DNA of 64,000 bases from Microthyrium microscopicum (lineage: Eukaryota > Ascomycota > Dothideomycetes > Microthyriales > Microthyriaceae). The first letter of the stretch is position 1; the number at the start of each line of letters is the position of its first letter. The stretch is from the NCBI GenBank assembly GCA_010405405.1, contig MU004238.1, positions 73,530-137,529 of the forward strand. Reading direction: 5' to 3'. A program made the translations under genes and the position numbers. The notes below the pieces were generated by a model. That model saw nothing but the letters and a program-made list of their open reading frames with translations. It searched no databases and was not told where the DNA came from. This document shows positions 20,635 to 32,677 of this stretch, piece by piece.

Positions 20635-22516
20635 TTACATTTGACTGTTGTCGTTGAGGTTGGCGGGATCTAAGAAGGCAACAGGGCCAGGAGATTGGTT
20701 GTGTTGCTCGTCCATCATCATACCGGTAGGACGCATGGGTAGAGTCATGACAGGTTGCTTAGTTTCCCATTCGAAGGATTGTAGGTTAAGACCATCTTCG
20801 CTGATCATGGCGCCGTCGTGTCCGATGTGATAGAGTTCAGACTCGCCAGGCCCATGGCCAAGAGACGTGAGAGGTGGTGACTGGTTGGCGATGACTGGAT
20901 CTGAGCCATTCATGTGGTTCATGTTCATTTGAGGTCCGGCTGTTGAATCTGGCATGGGTGACATGAGAGATAGTGAGAACGGAGTGGCCATATCTGAGGT
21001 AGCAACACTTTCAGGTCCTGGTGCCGAAGAGAAGAAAGCGGGTGTGCCAAAGTCTGATGGGCTTGGGGCTGTGGTTGCACTCATTGGATATTGCCCATTG
21101 AGAGAGAATGAAGCAGAGGTATCAATAGTCAACGGCATGGGAGTCTGCTGATGAACACCATGTTGGCTGTACATGGGAATTGGGGCAATCATGTCATGAC
21201 CGTTATGATGGAAAGGAGATGGAGCGGGAGGAGCTAGGAAGGATGGCATCGGGTGTCTTAGCATGGACCAATCGATAGCGACAGGTACGGAACGACTACG
21301 CTGTCGCTTGTGTCCTCGGGGGGGTTGTAGACCAGCTTCTAGGCCGACCGGCGTTCCGTGGAAAACATTGAGCTGGCTATCATCGATAAAGTGGTTAGGT
21401 TGAGATGCTGGACGATGTACAATTGGAGTGACCATAGCGGGAGATTGGGGTGGGCCCATGTTGCGAGAATGCATGGCGAGCTTTGGGTCCTGAGGAAGGC
21501 CAAACGCATCTCTGCGATGACGGTTCTGATATGGTTCGAGCTGAACGAGTCTCGCAAGTTGTCCAGAAAGGACCTTTCCTTGACCACCAAGGTAGTGATG
21601 GAAAACTTTGGAAGCCTGTTGGTCCTCGGTAAAGTCGCCAACTTCGTAGAAACCACCAGAGCCCGAGGAATCCATGTAAAAGTGTGGAGGGCGAAGTAAT
21701 TCGACAATCAAACCACCAGATTGTTGAGAAGCACCCTCGGCACTGCTAGCAGGATCACCATTGTCCAAAGTGATGTTCTTGATGTAGCTGAAAGGATATT
21801 CGATCTTGTAACCCGCAGAGTCATTGTTAATGTAGTAGGTAACAGTTTCCTTTTCTGGAGAATAGAAGACTACCAGATCCATGGCGCTTTGTCCAATTCG
21901 TCGCCAGGACCCAACGGTCAAAGATCGACAGGTGAAATGATGAATGACTAGGAATGGTAAGCTTTGTTCACACGGGACTTGACAGCAGAATGCACATACC
22001 AACTTTGCTAGAGGGACTATCAAAAGCGCCGAGATGCATGTTTCCGGCACCGAATCTAGGCATGATAAAGTCCCGACCAAGTGACTTGCCAGTCTCGAGA
22101 GCCTGCATTGCAAGGTATCTCCGCATAGACTCGGGAATGTCGTTGGTATCTTCGCCATTTTCAATACTCTTCTTGACTAGATTCTTGATTTTCGCCCGTC
22201 GATTTTGAAACCAGATCTGGACCGAGCGCTCGGTCATGTTGATTTCCGAGGCTATCCGTTCTCTTACGACAGCAGTGGGAGTTGGATTCTTCTCAAACTC
22301 TATTTCTAGAAGAACGAGTTGATCCTGGGTAGCACGCTGACGCTTCTGGTTCTTTTGTTGTTGTGTCAGGGTACTCTTTCGGGTTGGTCGACGCGCAGAG
22401 CCAGAAGTAGGAGACATGGAAGCTGTCGGTGTGTCAGGAGCGGAGGTGGATGTGGTGAAATCCGCATTGGCGGATGGTGCTGGTGAAGCCATGGCGTATA
22501 GCGATGTGCTTTCCAA
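20635..22516 (-). CDS. Homeobox transcription factor (fungal Phx1/Htf1-like architecture)
   Basis: Two exons (22000-22516 and 20635-21947), with a 52-bp intron joining PSSKV to VIHHFTC, give 609 aa. The homeodomain spans about residues 55-115; its recognition helix SVQIWFQNRRAKIKN is intact and is preceded by a basic N-terminal arm (QKNQKRQRATQDQL). After the homeodomain comes a conserved-looking block (SLTVGSWRRI, then DLVVFYSPEKETVTYYIN, then YPFSYIKNI), as seen in a class of fungal homeobox regulators. The remaining C-terminus is low in complexity, Pro/Ser/Met-rich and probably an activation region. It acts in the nucleus. Members related to Magnaporthe Htf1 control conidiation and fission yeast Phx1 controls stationary-phase survival; the exact orthology is my inference. 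The upstream leader is long and CT-rich. Confidence 0.88.
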
Positions 22517-23344
22517 GCAGATGTTTGTTCCGGGTAGGACCTATGTAGCGCAAGCCTAGGTATGAGAGTCAAGAGACTCTATATCCTCGTGATGGGTTGA
22601 GGAGAAGGGGCTGTGATCAGCGCTGACGAAGAGGCTGTTTGAGGGATAACCCAATGGTAAGGAGGGGACAATGGATAGGCACCGGCCTAAAGGAGAGTGT
22701 TGAATCAAATAGCGAGCTATCTGGCAGCGGGCACTTGAATCGGATCGACCGAAAGCGAATCTCAAAAATAAGGAAAGTAAGTAGTTGTGTGGACTAAGGA
22801 CAGTAGATTGAGTTGGACAAAGGAAGGAATCTTGGTGGGATCGTAGACTTTGAAAAGGAGTGACGAAGCAAAAGGCCGTTGGGGCAAAGGAGTGTGTAAA
22901 AAAACAGAAAAGACAAAGGAGTGTGGTGGGCAAGCTCTAAATGAGTACCCGAAGCAAAGATGGACCGGACAAGAAAGGTGAAGTAGTTGGAAGTGGAACA
23001 AAAGTGGTGAAGAAGAGAAGAGGAGGAGAAGAAGGATGACCACGGGACTGACGGGAAAGAGAGTATGGACAGCGCTGATTGAGTGGTAGGGCAAGAGCGA
23101 CTGGCGGAGGATCAGACCGGGAAGGGACGAGGGAGAAGTGGGCAAGAACAGGCGCCGGCTTGGTCCTGGTTGGGGGAAGGAGCAGCCAGGCTCTGAGGGT
23201 CGCTCCTGCTCTTGCTCTTGCAGCGCAGACTCCGTAGAGCCCACTGCCCACTGCCCAGCAGGTTAGTGGTCCACACCCGGCAGGTGCAGCAGGAGCACTG
23301 GAGAAAGTGTAGGGGTAGACAGACAGATGGGCGGTCTGGTGTGG
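22517..23344 (-). promoter_or_regulatory. Long pyrimidine-rich leader/promoter of the homeobox gene
   Basis: Read on the minus strand, the 0.7 kb before the homeobox ATG is strongly C/T-rich (runs of TCTTCT, CCTTTG, CTTTTCC). This is common in leaders and promoters of expressed fungal regulators. It breaks the local stop density and creates a 160-codon open frame (22762-23244) that has Pro/Leu/Ser bias and no domain, so I do not call it coding. Confidence 0.45.
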
Positions 23345-26063
23345 GTCGTGCCTAGTGATGTACCAAATGTCTGAGGGTATTACCGTTCTACCGCCAAGAC
23401 GCTAAAATAGCAAATTCTGGAGTAGCACCCTAACGCTAAATAATTAGATTATATTTAAACTACTTTTATTAAATTAATATATATGATAATAACTAACTTT
23501 TTGGTGTTCTAAATAGCTCTAAAGCTCCTCTTGTGAGTTTTGAGTCTCCGCCTGTGAATTCGTCACGAATTGTAATACTGCGTCCATGGCTTGCTGAGTG
23601 TTCTCTTCGCTGAACTGGCCTTCCTCTTATATAATACCTTTATCTTTAACAACGTCTATCTTGGTGAGATTTGAAGCATATCGCTCGTAAAGAAGCTTAT
23701 CTAAATCGTCTTCTTTAGTAGTATTTAGGTTATACTAAGTCCTTGGCTTGAAGGCAGCCCTAATGTGATAGGCCTGTAGTGAAATTGTGCTTAATTGATT
23801 GAGCTTTATACCGTTTATGAAGCAAAAGGTTAGCTTATTGTAATGCTTGAGTGAGAGGTTAGTTCTTTAAGGATTCTGGACTTATAAGGTTGCTGAAAAT
23901 GCTCTTTCTAATGGTATAGAGTTAGTGGTTGTCTTAAATAACCTAATAGCGATAATGGCAAGCTCTGAAGCTATAGATTTGACTGATTCCTAGAAGTTTA
24001 GTGGTTCTGAATGTATCTAAGGGCTAGGTTGATTAAGAGAGGTCGTAAAATAGCCCTGTTGGTTCTTAAACGCGCGGAATTGTATAATTATATTTCGCTG
24101 TAGCATTTTTGCTTTATTCTTTACCTCTTTTGAAGAGGAAGAGGGTGTAGCGAGCCTGACTTTAAGGGCTTGAATTGAAGCATTAAAAGTATCTTGAGAA
24201 AGATCTGAAGACACTGTAGTTGGATCTAAAGCTAAAGTAAGATGGTTATTGTTAGTAATCTGTTGTTTTAGGCGTATGTTGAGATGTTGAAGAAGCTGAG
24301 CCTGAATACGCTGAATATCGCTAATTTCTAGGTACTGTTGAGTGATCTGTCGCTAGGTAGTTTTAACCTTAGACTAGCCCTTAATTGTGCGTCCTAGATA
24401 ATACTGAAGTCCTTCTGAAGCGACCTAAACGTCGTGAAGAGGCTCTAGGATAGTAGAGAGGAAGCGTATATTATGCTAGAACTGAGGGTTCTTTAATCAG
24501 TTAAAAATTACCTTATTGGAGTCCTTCGCTGCAAAAGTTGAGCCTGGAATAGGTGTGTTTCTAGTAAAAGTATCTAGAGCTAGTTGACTACGAAGAACTG
24601 ATCTCATTGTGCTAAATTGAGTCCCTTAGCGAGTAATTACTAATAAACTAAACGCGTAAGTCCTCTTTAATATCTTCTTTTGAAATCTACGAAGTTGAGC
24701 GAAGTGTAGATTCCTGGATTTGAACTAGATAGCGACTTCTTGGATCTCGCCTAGAATGAGCTCTAGAGAAGGGATTTCCCTTAAAATATCCTTTATTAAG
24801 AGCTGAAGACTGTGAGAATTATATAGGATGAAAGAGTAGTGTTTGAGGATTTGATCGTTATGCTTTTTGAGCAAATCCATTACGGATCGCATAGTTAGAT
24901 AGGTGTCAGAGCTGATTGAGTTTACTCTTAAGAGGTTGTCGTTGGTCTAATAATCGAGCCGTTTAAGGATAAGTGAAGCTAAATTCACGGCGTTTGCGCT
25001 CTCTCCTTTAAGATTAATGTTCTTAAGGAAGAATCTACCTAGACTAGGTATAATAACGCTAAAATTGGCTATCCTAAGACCTTTTCTATTACTGCTTTCG
25101 TCTATAGAGAAGTTGAGATAACGCTGTTTATCTAATAAGCGCTTGAGATTCTAGAGATCTTTAGCATAAAGCTAATCTAATAGCGGCACCATCTGAGTTC
25201 TTCCTAGAGGCGAGTAATTAGGTAATCTCGCTAGATTTGCTAATATCCTTTTATGTTTCTAGGTAGTAGGATGATATACTTTGTCAAAAGTGCTTAGTAG
25301 TAGGCCCTTATGGGTAATGCGCTTCACGCATTAAAGATCCTATTCAATTCTAGTGTTTCTGTGTGAATTACTAGAGGCTCCTGGCTGTAAAGGGGCTTGT
25401 AGATGCACATCTGTAGGCTGAAGTTGACCCTCTTTAATTGAGTGCTGTTCTATTCTTGTAAGATATTCTATGTAACGTTGAGGATAGTGATGATATATAT
25501 AACGCTAAGGGGCGCATTCTGTAAGAAGGATCTAGTTTGCTAGAATAGCAGCCCTTCTTTGGGGTGTTCTGGGAGGAATTCAGGTTATTTTTAGTGTCAA
25601 AATAGTTTAGTAACTAATGGCTAAAGATTAAGAAATTGCGGTGTTCTAGAGGTAGAATAACTTTGCTTAAAGTGCTTTGTTTACGACATATAAATATATA
25701 TCTTGAAGGGCAAGAGACGACGAACATATATGTCTTGATTTCATAATATTTGCATTTTTTTTAGTTATAGTGGAATATTCACAAGATTATTATTATCTAG
25801 CTGAATGGAAGATTTGGAGAAGATCTGGAGGTGTCGTTGACATCTGGCGAGCTGAAGCTAAAACTGCCTATTGGTAGATTACGTCGCTAACCCTAAAATA
25901 GCTAAAATATCTGTATTAGAAGCTAGATTTATTAGTTATTATGTAAAACACTAATTAGATGTGTAATACTGAGTGGTAGAAGGTATTACATTTATTACAT
26001 GTGGTATTATGTAGTGGAGAGGTCTACCGTAATACTGCGTATACGTGTATCACTAGTCGTGCC
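23345..26063 (-). mobile_element. hAT DNA transposon, complete ends, RIP-degraded
   Basis: The element runs 23353-26055 (2703 bp) and is bounded by an exact 8-bp direct duplication GTCGTGCC (23345-23352 and 26056-26063). Both ends begin TAGTGAT when read inward, matching the hAT terminal pattern (C/T)A(A/G)NG; similarity decays after about 10 bp but TATTAC recurs near 20-35 bp inside. The DNA is much richer in A+T than its surroundings. The encoded transposase lies on the minus strand. The 8-bp duplication, terminal bases and transposase agree on the hAT superfamily. Confidence 0.92.
23519..25610 (-). pseudogene. hAT transposase remnant with many in-frame TAG/TAA stops
   Basis: One minus-strand frame stays readable for about 2 kb when stops are ignored. 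In order it gives STFDKVYHPTT-KHKRILANLARL, RIANFSVIIPSLGRFFLKNINL, AVNLASLILKRL, GTQFSTMRSVLRSQLALDTF and finally LAIIAIRLFKTTTNSIPLERAFSATL followed by NLSLKHYNKLTF. The last part is the hAT C-terminal dimerisation domain with its S-x-P-x-E-R-x-F-S core. The roughly 20 internal stops I read are all TAG or TAA at places where Gln or Trp would fit, as C-to-T change at CpA on either strand would produce. No TGA stop was seen. The frame itself appears mostly intact, so decay was by point mutation rather than indels. Confidence 0.88.
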
Positions 26064-29000
26064 TGCAGAAATACATCCTTGTCTCGACTCTCCCTAGAGC
26101 AAGTCTAACAAGTGCTAGACACCAAACCACCTGGCAGGCTGGCACCAGTTGACCATCCACACCTTTACACAAGAACCAGGAGTATCCAAGTCTGGTCTAG
26201 ACCAATAAATGTTTGGATTTACAACTGGCTTCAGCCTTTAGGATCTAAGGATTCAGGCTCTGAAAGCTGTGCGTCAGTCTGTGCAGTAACCAGACAGTTG
26301 CGGCACTGTATCTGCACCTCATCAGGAGCTTTTTGACCTTGAAAGTCTTGATTGTGCGCTTAACGTTTATCGACAACTGATGACGCCCCAAACAACGCGG
26401 TAGAGTACGCCGTACGCGATTTGATAGAGTAGTCCTAAAAGAAAAATGATATCGACTTCTCTACTGTCCCGAGCCTTCAACACCCAACAACCTCACCCTC
26501 AAACCAAACTATACATCTCACAAACCCCTTTGCTTTGAACCACACGGAGGAGTAGATATTTAGTCGCCGTGAACCCTCAACGGAGTACTCTACTCTCCCT
26601 CGTCCATCCATCTAGCAAGGGACGTGCCATATGCAAAGGCCAAAGGGATTTAAACTCTATACATGTACAAACGCCGAACAATATCACTTTGTGCCTTAAT
26701 ACACATCCGACCGTTGCACCTCTACTGTAGCCTTGTAGTCAACAAACCATCAACTTCAAACTCTCTCCGAGTCTCAAAACACAACACACGAACCTAGGTT
26801 CCCACACACTAACATCGTGTATTCGTGTTCCCCATCAATTACTGTAGCATAAATCCTAGTCTCATACACTGGCAAGTTGCTTTTTTGCCTTGCAACTCGC
26901 CTTGATACAAAAAAAAGGACCTGACCATTACCATTATTTCTCCACCCACGCCGCCGGATAAGCGCGACGCCTTTTACCCATCGTTCTTTGGTCCCGTTTT
27001 TTTCCTACTGCAAGGTCCCGTAAAAAAAATAGACAGGACATGGATATGGTAGTCGGCCGTCTGCATACATTCAACTTGGGGTTTCAGCAGCGAACCTGCT
27101 TGCCTGTTGCACGCGCAAAGAACTTACTCGCCGTCATGCGTTGCACGCCCCGACGAGCATCAAAAGTGTGTCTTGCGGTGACCTGCAGGGCGTTTGCTGC
27201 TACAGATCGTTGCAACGGCCTTCCCGGGCCAAGAGAACCCATCGCCAGGGATTTTCCTTGTGTCCACTGTCTTGCTACCGCCGAGCTTTGGGAAAGACAG
27301 AGAAACACACAAGCTACCTTGTAAGGTCCCAGCAGTCAAAGCAAGTGGACATGGGCCTTGAAAGCCAATTGGATTACAAAGGGCAGGTTCAGGAGGTTCT
27401 GCGATGCGCTCTGAGAAAACACCAGCTCGAGCAGAGACAAATCAATTGGATCGGGCTTGACGCGGGTTTTGGACAGGGATTGTTCTTGTGCCGCGTGCTG
27501 AGAGCCTGAGAGGCCCGCTTGTGCCCGTTTTTGGCTGTGAGCTTGTCCTGACTGGCTGTCTCTCGACAAGTCCCACCACACCCTCTCAGAGTCTCGACAG
27601 AGAGTCGTTTTTTGGAGCGCCGCTGATGTTCTTCTTATGCTTCTTTTCGTCCTTGATAGGTCTCGGCTAGTCCCGTTTGCCTAACTCTAAAGTTCGCCAT
27701 CGCCATCAACTACCTCTCTTGGACTTTCTCATTTTGGGCAATGAACCAACAGCGTTGCAAACACGTTGATTTTGCTCTAGTTTGTGGGGGCGATGGCCTT
27801 GTCAGCACTTGAAGCTCTGTGCATGCCGATTTGCTTAGGAAGCTGTACTATCATGCAGGAACCGCATGAGGCAGCTTTGAAACCTCGTTTGTGGATCGCC
27901 TTGATCGCTTGTCTAATGCCTACTGGTCACTACACTCCATTCCCCAAGACATATTCGCGTGTCTGCCTTCTCGGGGTGTCCTATCTTCAGCCCAAGATCG
28001 CCCAAACGTGTTCGTAGGAGGTTAGGATCGCAGCCTTGTGGTGTTTAAATGCCATTCATTCTTTATGTTTAGTACATGATTGGTTACCGACTAGCTGCAC
28101 AGGATAACTGTCGCAAGACAATTGTACGCCAAGCTTCGATTCTATGAATCCACTTGTAGACTTTATGTTACGTTAAACAGAAGTCTGCCTTGCAATGCCC
28201 AGAGCCTAGATCAAGGACTCAAAGCACCAATGGAAATGGTAGAACAGAGCTATCCAAAAGATCTATGATTCGTTCAGTTTACTCTGTCTATACTAACAAA
28301 CTACTTCATCTATAGTATGAGTGAGGGCAAAGAGGCCGAAGACCGAGACGGGACCTCGATATTGATCCACCCATTACTTCCCCATCACTACTACCTACGC
28401 TCTGACATGTCAAAAGACATCCTCGGGATATCTGACCATCGTTCACCGGAATGACATTCCCATCAGGGAGTGATCTCCCGTCAGCCCTGTTTCCCGTCTT
28501 GCCCGTTGCTCAACAGCGGGCCGAACAAAGTATATGAACAAAACTCTTGTTTCGACAATTAAAAAGTCCAATAATTAACCTGTCCAGTTCGGCATATAGT
28601 TTTGTAACCAAACGATGATTTCCCCACGATCACCTTGTACCGCAAATCCTCTGAACTGAACGGACCTGGTTCATAATCCTGAACCAATAGAGCTTGTCGT
28701 TTTTACTAGCAATGCACCTGGTCACCGTTACCATCCTTGAATATTGATCATATTTTTTTTCAATAGTCCTCTGCTTGCTCCGCATTGAACCATGAACGAA
28801 ACAGATCAATGAGCAGGGAATACCCTTTTAACTTGCATTTCTCTGGGATGTAGTAGGAATTGGGGACCATGCGGGCACATCAATTGTCAATTGTCGTGGC
28901 AGATGCAGATGCAGCCACGTCTATGCTACTACTACATCGCCATGACTAGTGGTAGACATTCATGCTGTCTCCAGTACACTCTGTATCGAGATCTGTTCGT

Positions 29001-30703
29001 TGTAATTTCGTAGGAGTGACGGTAACGCAAGATTTTTAAGCCACATCTTACGTCTGTATATTCTTGGCAATGAAGCATATTGGAAATCATGGTTTGGTAA
29101 ATCATCTCTGGCAAAGGATTAGATATGGCCAAATCATATATTCACTGCATGAGTTCTATATCCTCTGCGTGATATGAAAACCCAATGATAGAAAAAGTTA
29201 CAGTGTTTCCATCTGTTCCATCCTAGACCTATTGAATATTCTCCACAACCGATATATCAAAACTCAGTATTTATGATGTGATCATTGCGCTCCCAGTTGT
29301 ATACATTCTTTGCTGGCATTGAGCATTGATGGTTAAACCCAGCAACACATCAACTAGCCACCAATCTCTTTGCCAAACCAGGGTCAAGTTAATATGTCCA
29401 GCACTATTCTTCAAGCACTTGTCATCTCCCAAAACACGAGGAACTTATGACGCTAGGGATTCTGTTACATTGAAACCGCCTACTTTCTTCCACAGAGAGC
29501 TGTCTTGGTAGGTTATGTTTGAGACTATCATCGGTTATCATGGTGTTGTTAGGCTGTAGGAAGCATGGCATCAGGTATACCAATGTACAAGTCCTTGAGA
29601 TCTCATGTTCCTGGTCTTTCATGGCGGGAGGAATTGATGCCGGCGTGCATATATGCTGTGGCTGAACTGTTTCGAGTTGCTCAGCATCACGATCTGCGGA
29701 AGACATACTGGCCAGGATTGTGGTTCCTGGTTTTGGAGCTTACGACCGTGAGTCAGTGCAATAAGCCACAATGCGTTATAGAGAGCGGTTTAGGGGAAAG
29801 CATAAGACGCATCATATTACGGGACATCATAATACGAATTTTGTGGTTCATGGATGGAGATCATCGGGGTGGGATGCACAAATCTAACATCATGTAGCAT
29901 TCCTTGTAACTAATCGACTTGTCTTTGCCCTCTTTTCTTGACTGTAACAATAACATGTTTCGTAGGCACACCGCTTGACTTGCACGATTGCATCGACGGG
30001 TCTTCGTCCCGATCTTGCCAAAGTGATTCTTGCGCCAAAGGAATCATGCTAAAGTGATGAAGAATAGGGCAATTCAAACGCTTCGAGTCACTCACTGTTC
30101 AACCATCCGTCATCTTGACTGACTCCGAAAGATCAAGGAGTTTCTTCTTCATTCTTCAGTGCCCCGCTGTGTAAACAATCCATTGACGACATATAGACCG
30201 ATCTTGCCGAGAGCCGCGGCCGGGCGGCCCTCTGTCTACTTCAGCTAGAGGGCTTTTAAGCTTACCGTCATCCAGTAATGACCAAGGGTAATGGACATAA
30301 ATCCCGGATCGTTCGATTGTGCAGTGGCTTAGTTAGCGGTTGATTAATCTGCGTGAAGCAAGAGATGTGTGTCAGATTTCGTTATTGGTTGAGTTATTGA
30401 TCGGTTGTGTTATCGGTTGTGTTATTGGAAGGGCCAAGAGATTCCAAAGAGATTCCAAAGAGACGGTGAGAAGCACGGTCTAGTAAGGAGTCGGGCCGGA
30501 TAGTTCGTTTGGCTAGGGTGGATTGTTCTGTGCGATTGTTCTCTTGTCTATCTGATACTAGATCTTGTGGGGTGATTGAGTATGTGTGGGATTTGCGCCG
30601 TGCTCGCATAGATGATAGAGATGCCTAGGTAAGTTTTTGGAGGAATGCTAGGCAACAGGTATGAGATTTTTGGAAGTGATATTAGGGTTCAAGGTTGATG
30701 GTT
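26064..30703. other. Gene-poor region of 4.6 kb, no supported gene
   Basis: Base composition is normal for the window, unlike the neighbouring transposon. Only short open frames occur, the longest being about 122 codons (27141-27509), with no domain. Imperfect tandem repeats lie at 30381-30428 (units like GGTTGTGTTATT) and 30437-30458 (two copies of AGAGATTCCAA). It lies upstream of the homeobox gene, beyond the transposon, and downstream of DUG3. It could contain distal regulatory sequence or a non-coding transcript; the sequence does not decide. Confidence 0.5.
30381..30458. repeat. Short imperfect tandem repeats
   Basis: Positions 30381-30428 contain four imperfect copies of a roughly 12-bp unit around GGTTGTGTTATT. 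Shortly after, AGAGATTCCAA occurs twice head to tail at 30437-30447 and 30448-30458. This is simple-sequence expansion in non-coding DNA. Confidence 0.7.
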
Positions 30704-31900
30704 CTAGGAATATTGGAGAATTTTTCGGCCGTTGGGGATGTTGAGATCGAGAATTGATAGGTTTTCTTTAAGCTCTGTGGTGATGATGTCGTTCTTCGAG
30801 TCGGTGACTGTTTGACCTTTAGTCTGAGCAAATGTTGAAGATCTGTTTGCAGAGTTTGGTGTGTAGAACTCGTCTAGGATTGGATGTATCATTACGGTCT
30901 GCTTGTGTATGGTGAGCATAGAGTTGACTGGCACCGTAACCCAGCTATCTGTAATGTATGTCAGTGGGTGTTTACTGATTCAAGAAGTGAAATGCATACC
31001 TCTTTCGAATGTTAGCGGCTCACTGGCCACTAGAACCACATCGGCTCCCTTGTCTCTACGCTCTACCTTGTAGTCTTTGACACCATTCTTTTCGTCCTCT
31101 GATTCTGCCCAACAAGTACCACTGGACCAGAACAGGCTGGCAGGAGCATCGACCTTGCTGTTCACATACCTTGTACAGATAACACTATGTCCATCCGTGA
31201 CAGCAAAGTTGAGAAGACTTCTCCTATCCTCATTGCCGAGATCTCTGGAGGGAACAGCAGCAATGAGCGCGTTGATCCGCTCGATGGTCTCCAACATCGC
31301 TCCACGCAAGACATCGTGTCCCAGGCCGCCTGGTGGCATAACCTGCTCCGGGTCAAGACCCTTCTTTTCCAGGCAGTCCAGGAAGATGGCAAATGCCCAC
31401 TCGCTATCAGTGCCTCCTTTGACGAAATTGAACCAGCGATCCGAAAGTCCCATGGCCAGCGCCTTTTTAATCTTATTCCAGGCGCCAATTCCTCCATTGT
31501 GCATCCACATGATGGCTCCACACCAAAAAGGATGGCAATTTTGCTCGCTGAGGTTGCCTTCTGTACTGGCTCGTACATGCGCAAAAATGAGTGAGGACTG
31601 CGTTTTGCTGGCTAATCTCTCAAGGTTGAGGCAGTTCCATGCTGGGATGGTTGACTTGAATACGCATGGTTCGGGACCTAGATCTGGATTCTCGGTATAG
31701 TGACCTATCCCAAAGCCGTCACCATTGTGAGGCCTGCGCGGGTCCAGGCGAAGGCGACAGTCGAAGGACTGATGAAGAATGGAGTGTGATGGCTTGAGTA
31801 TTAGCGATGACAATAATATTGGCGAAGAGCCTTTGTAGACCTGTATGGATCAGTATCCGCTTCCTCAGGTCAACTTTGAACCTACAAGAAATCGGCACAT
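30704..31900 (-). CDS. DUG3: Class II glutamine amidotransferase-type peptidase subunit Dug3
   Basis: Three exons (31886-31900, 31000-31840, 30704-30948), with introns of 45 and 51 bp, give 366 aa, near the 357 aa of yeast Dug3. The first exon encodes only MCRFL; Cys2 becomes the N-terminal nucleophile of an Ntn-type glutamine amidotransferase fold. Next come VYKGSSPILLSSLILKPSHS, DCRLRLDPRRPHNGDGFGIG, IFAHVRASTEG, NCHPF and IMWMHNGGIG, which match the GATase-2 active-site walls. In yeast, Dug3 works with the Dug2 peptidase to cut the gamma-glutamyl bond of glutathione in the cytosol. The 5-codon first exon is convincing because it supplies the required MC start. Confidence 0.92.
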
Positions 31901-32677
31901 CTTTCTTTTGGATAAGCTTGGAGTTAGGTTTCTGACGCAGGCGCAGGAGCTTTATATAAGAATGTCTGGCTGACGACGAAGTCTGGGTCTGGTGACAAAG
32001 GAGTAGAGAGAATGACAGATGTGAGGTGAAACTCAGATGATATGTACGGTTTCAAAGGATGAGCGGTAACAATTCTATGCTCAGGGAATGTTGTGGAGAG
32101 ACAATGGACTATTCGGTGAGCTCACACCGTCTTTGATGTCGTGCTTCAATACAACCGGTGCCCTTCTCCGGGGGCGTCCGTTCGATAGCTCTGGATAACT
32201 TGATAGGAAAAATGGATTCGATATGAAAAATGGTTCATCCTACAGGCTTTGTCTAATAGTTTAAAAGAGAGTTGCTCTGAGATATATCTTGAAGTGAGCA
32301 TCAAAAGTCAAATTGTCCGTGCGTCGTACAGATTCGCCATTCTCAACAGCCTTGCCGCATTGTCTTAGGAGACTTGGGTGGCATCTAGAATCTCTTCAAC
32401 ATTATTTCGAGACTATCTTTGGTACAGATCTTCAAAGTACACCCAAACAATTCGGAGGGGACCATGGATGGGAGGGAAGTTTTGCTAGTTTAGTTAGCGA
32501 GCCTGTATTTACAGCCGCCCACGTGATGCGCGTCATTTTTGGCGCCACTCCAACCAGTGCGCGACTTCAGATCATACACATCGCTGTCCAGGTTATCAAG
32601 TCCAGTCCTAATCACCAACACGTCGACCGCCAGAAATCCTATATCCATTTACACAATCCGAGAACCCTAATGTCGCA
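31901..32677. promoter_or_regulatory. Divergent promoter region between DUG3 and MGM1
   Basis: These 777 bp lie between two divergent start codons. The MGM1-proximal part contains upstream ATGs at 32526 and 32670 whose shared frame ends at a TGA overlapping the MGM1 start. No clear TATA box was found for either gene in a plausible orientation. Confidence 0.5.

Noticed and set aside
22762-23244. 160-codon minus-strand frame upstream of the homeobox gene
   Set aside because: Open only because of the CT-rich leader; strong Pro/Leu/Ser bias and no domain.
27040-27509. Overlapping frames of 94 and 122 codons in the gene-poor region
   Set aside because: No domain, and similar lengths occur on the other strand in the same place.
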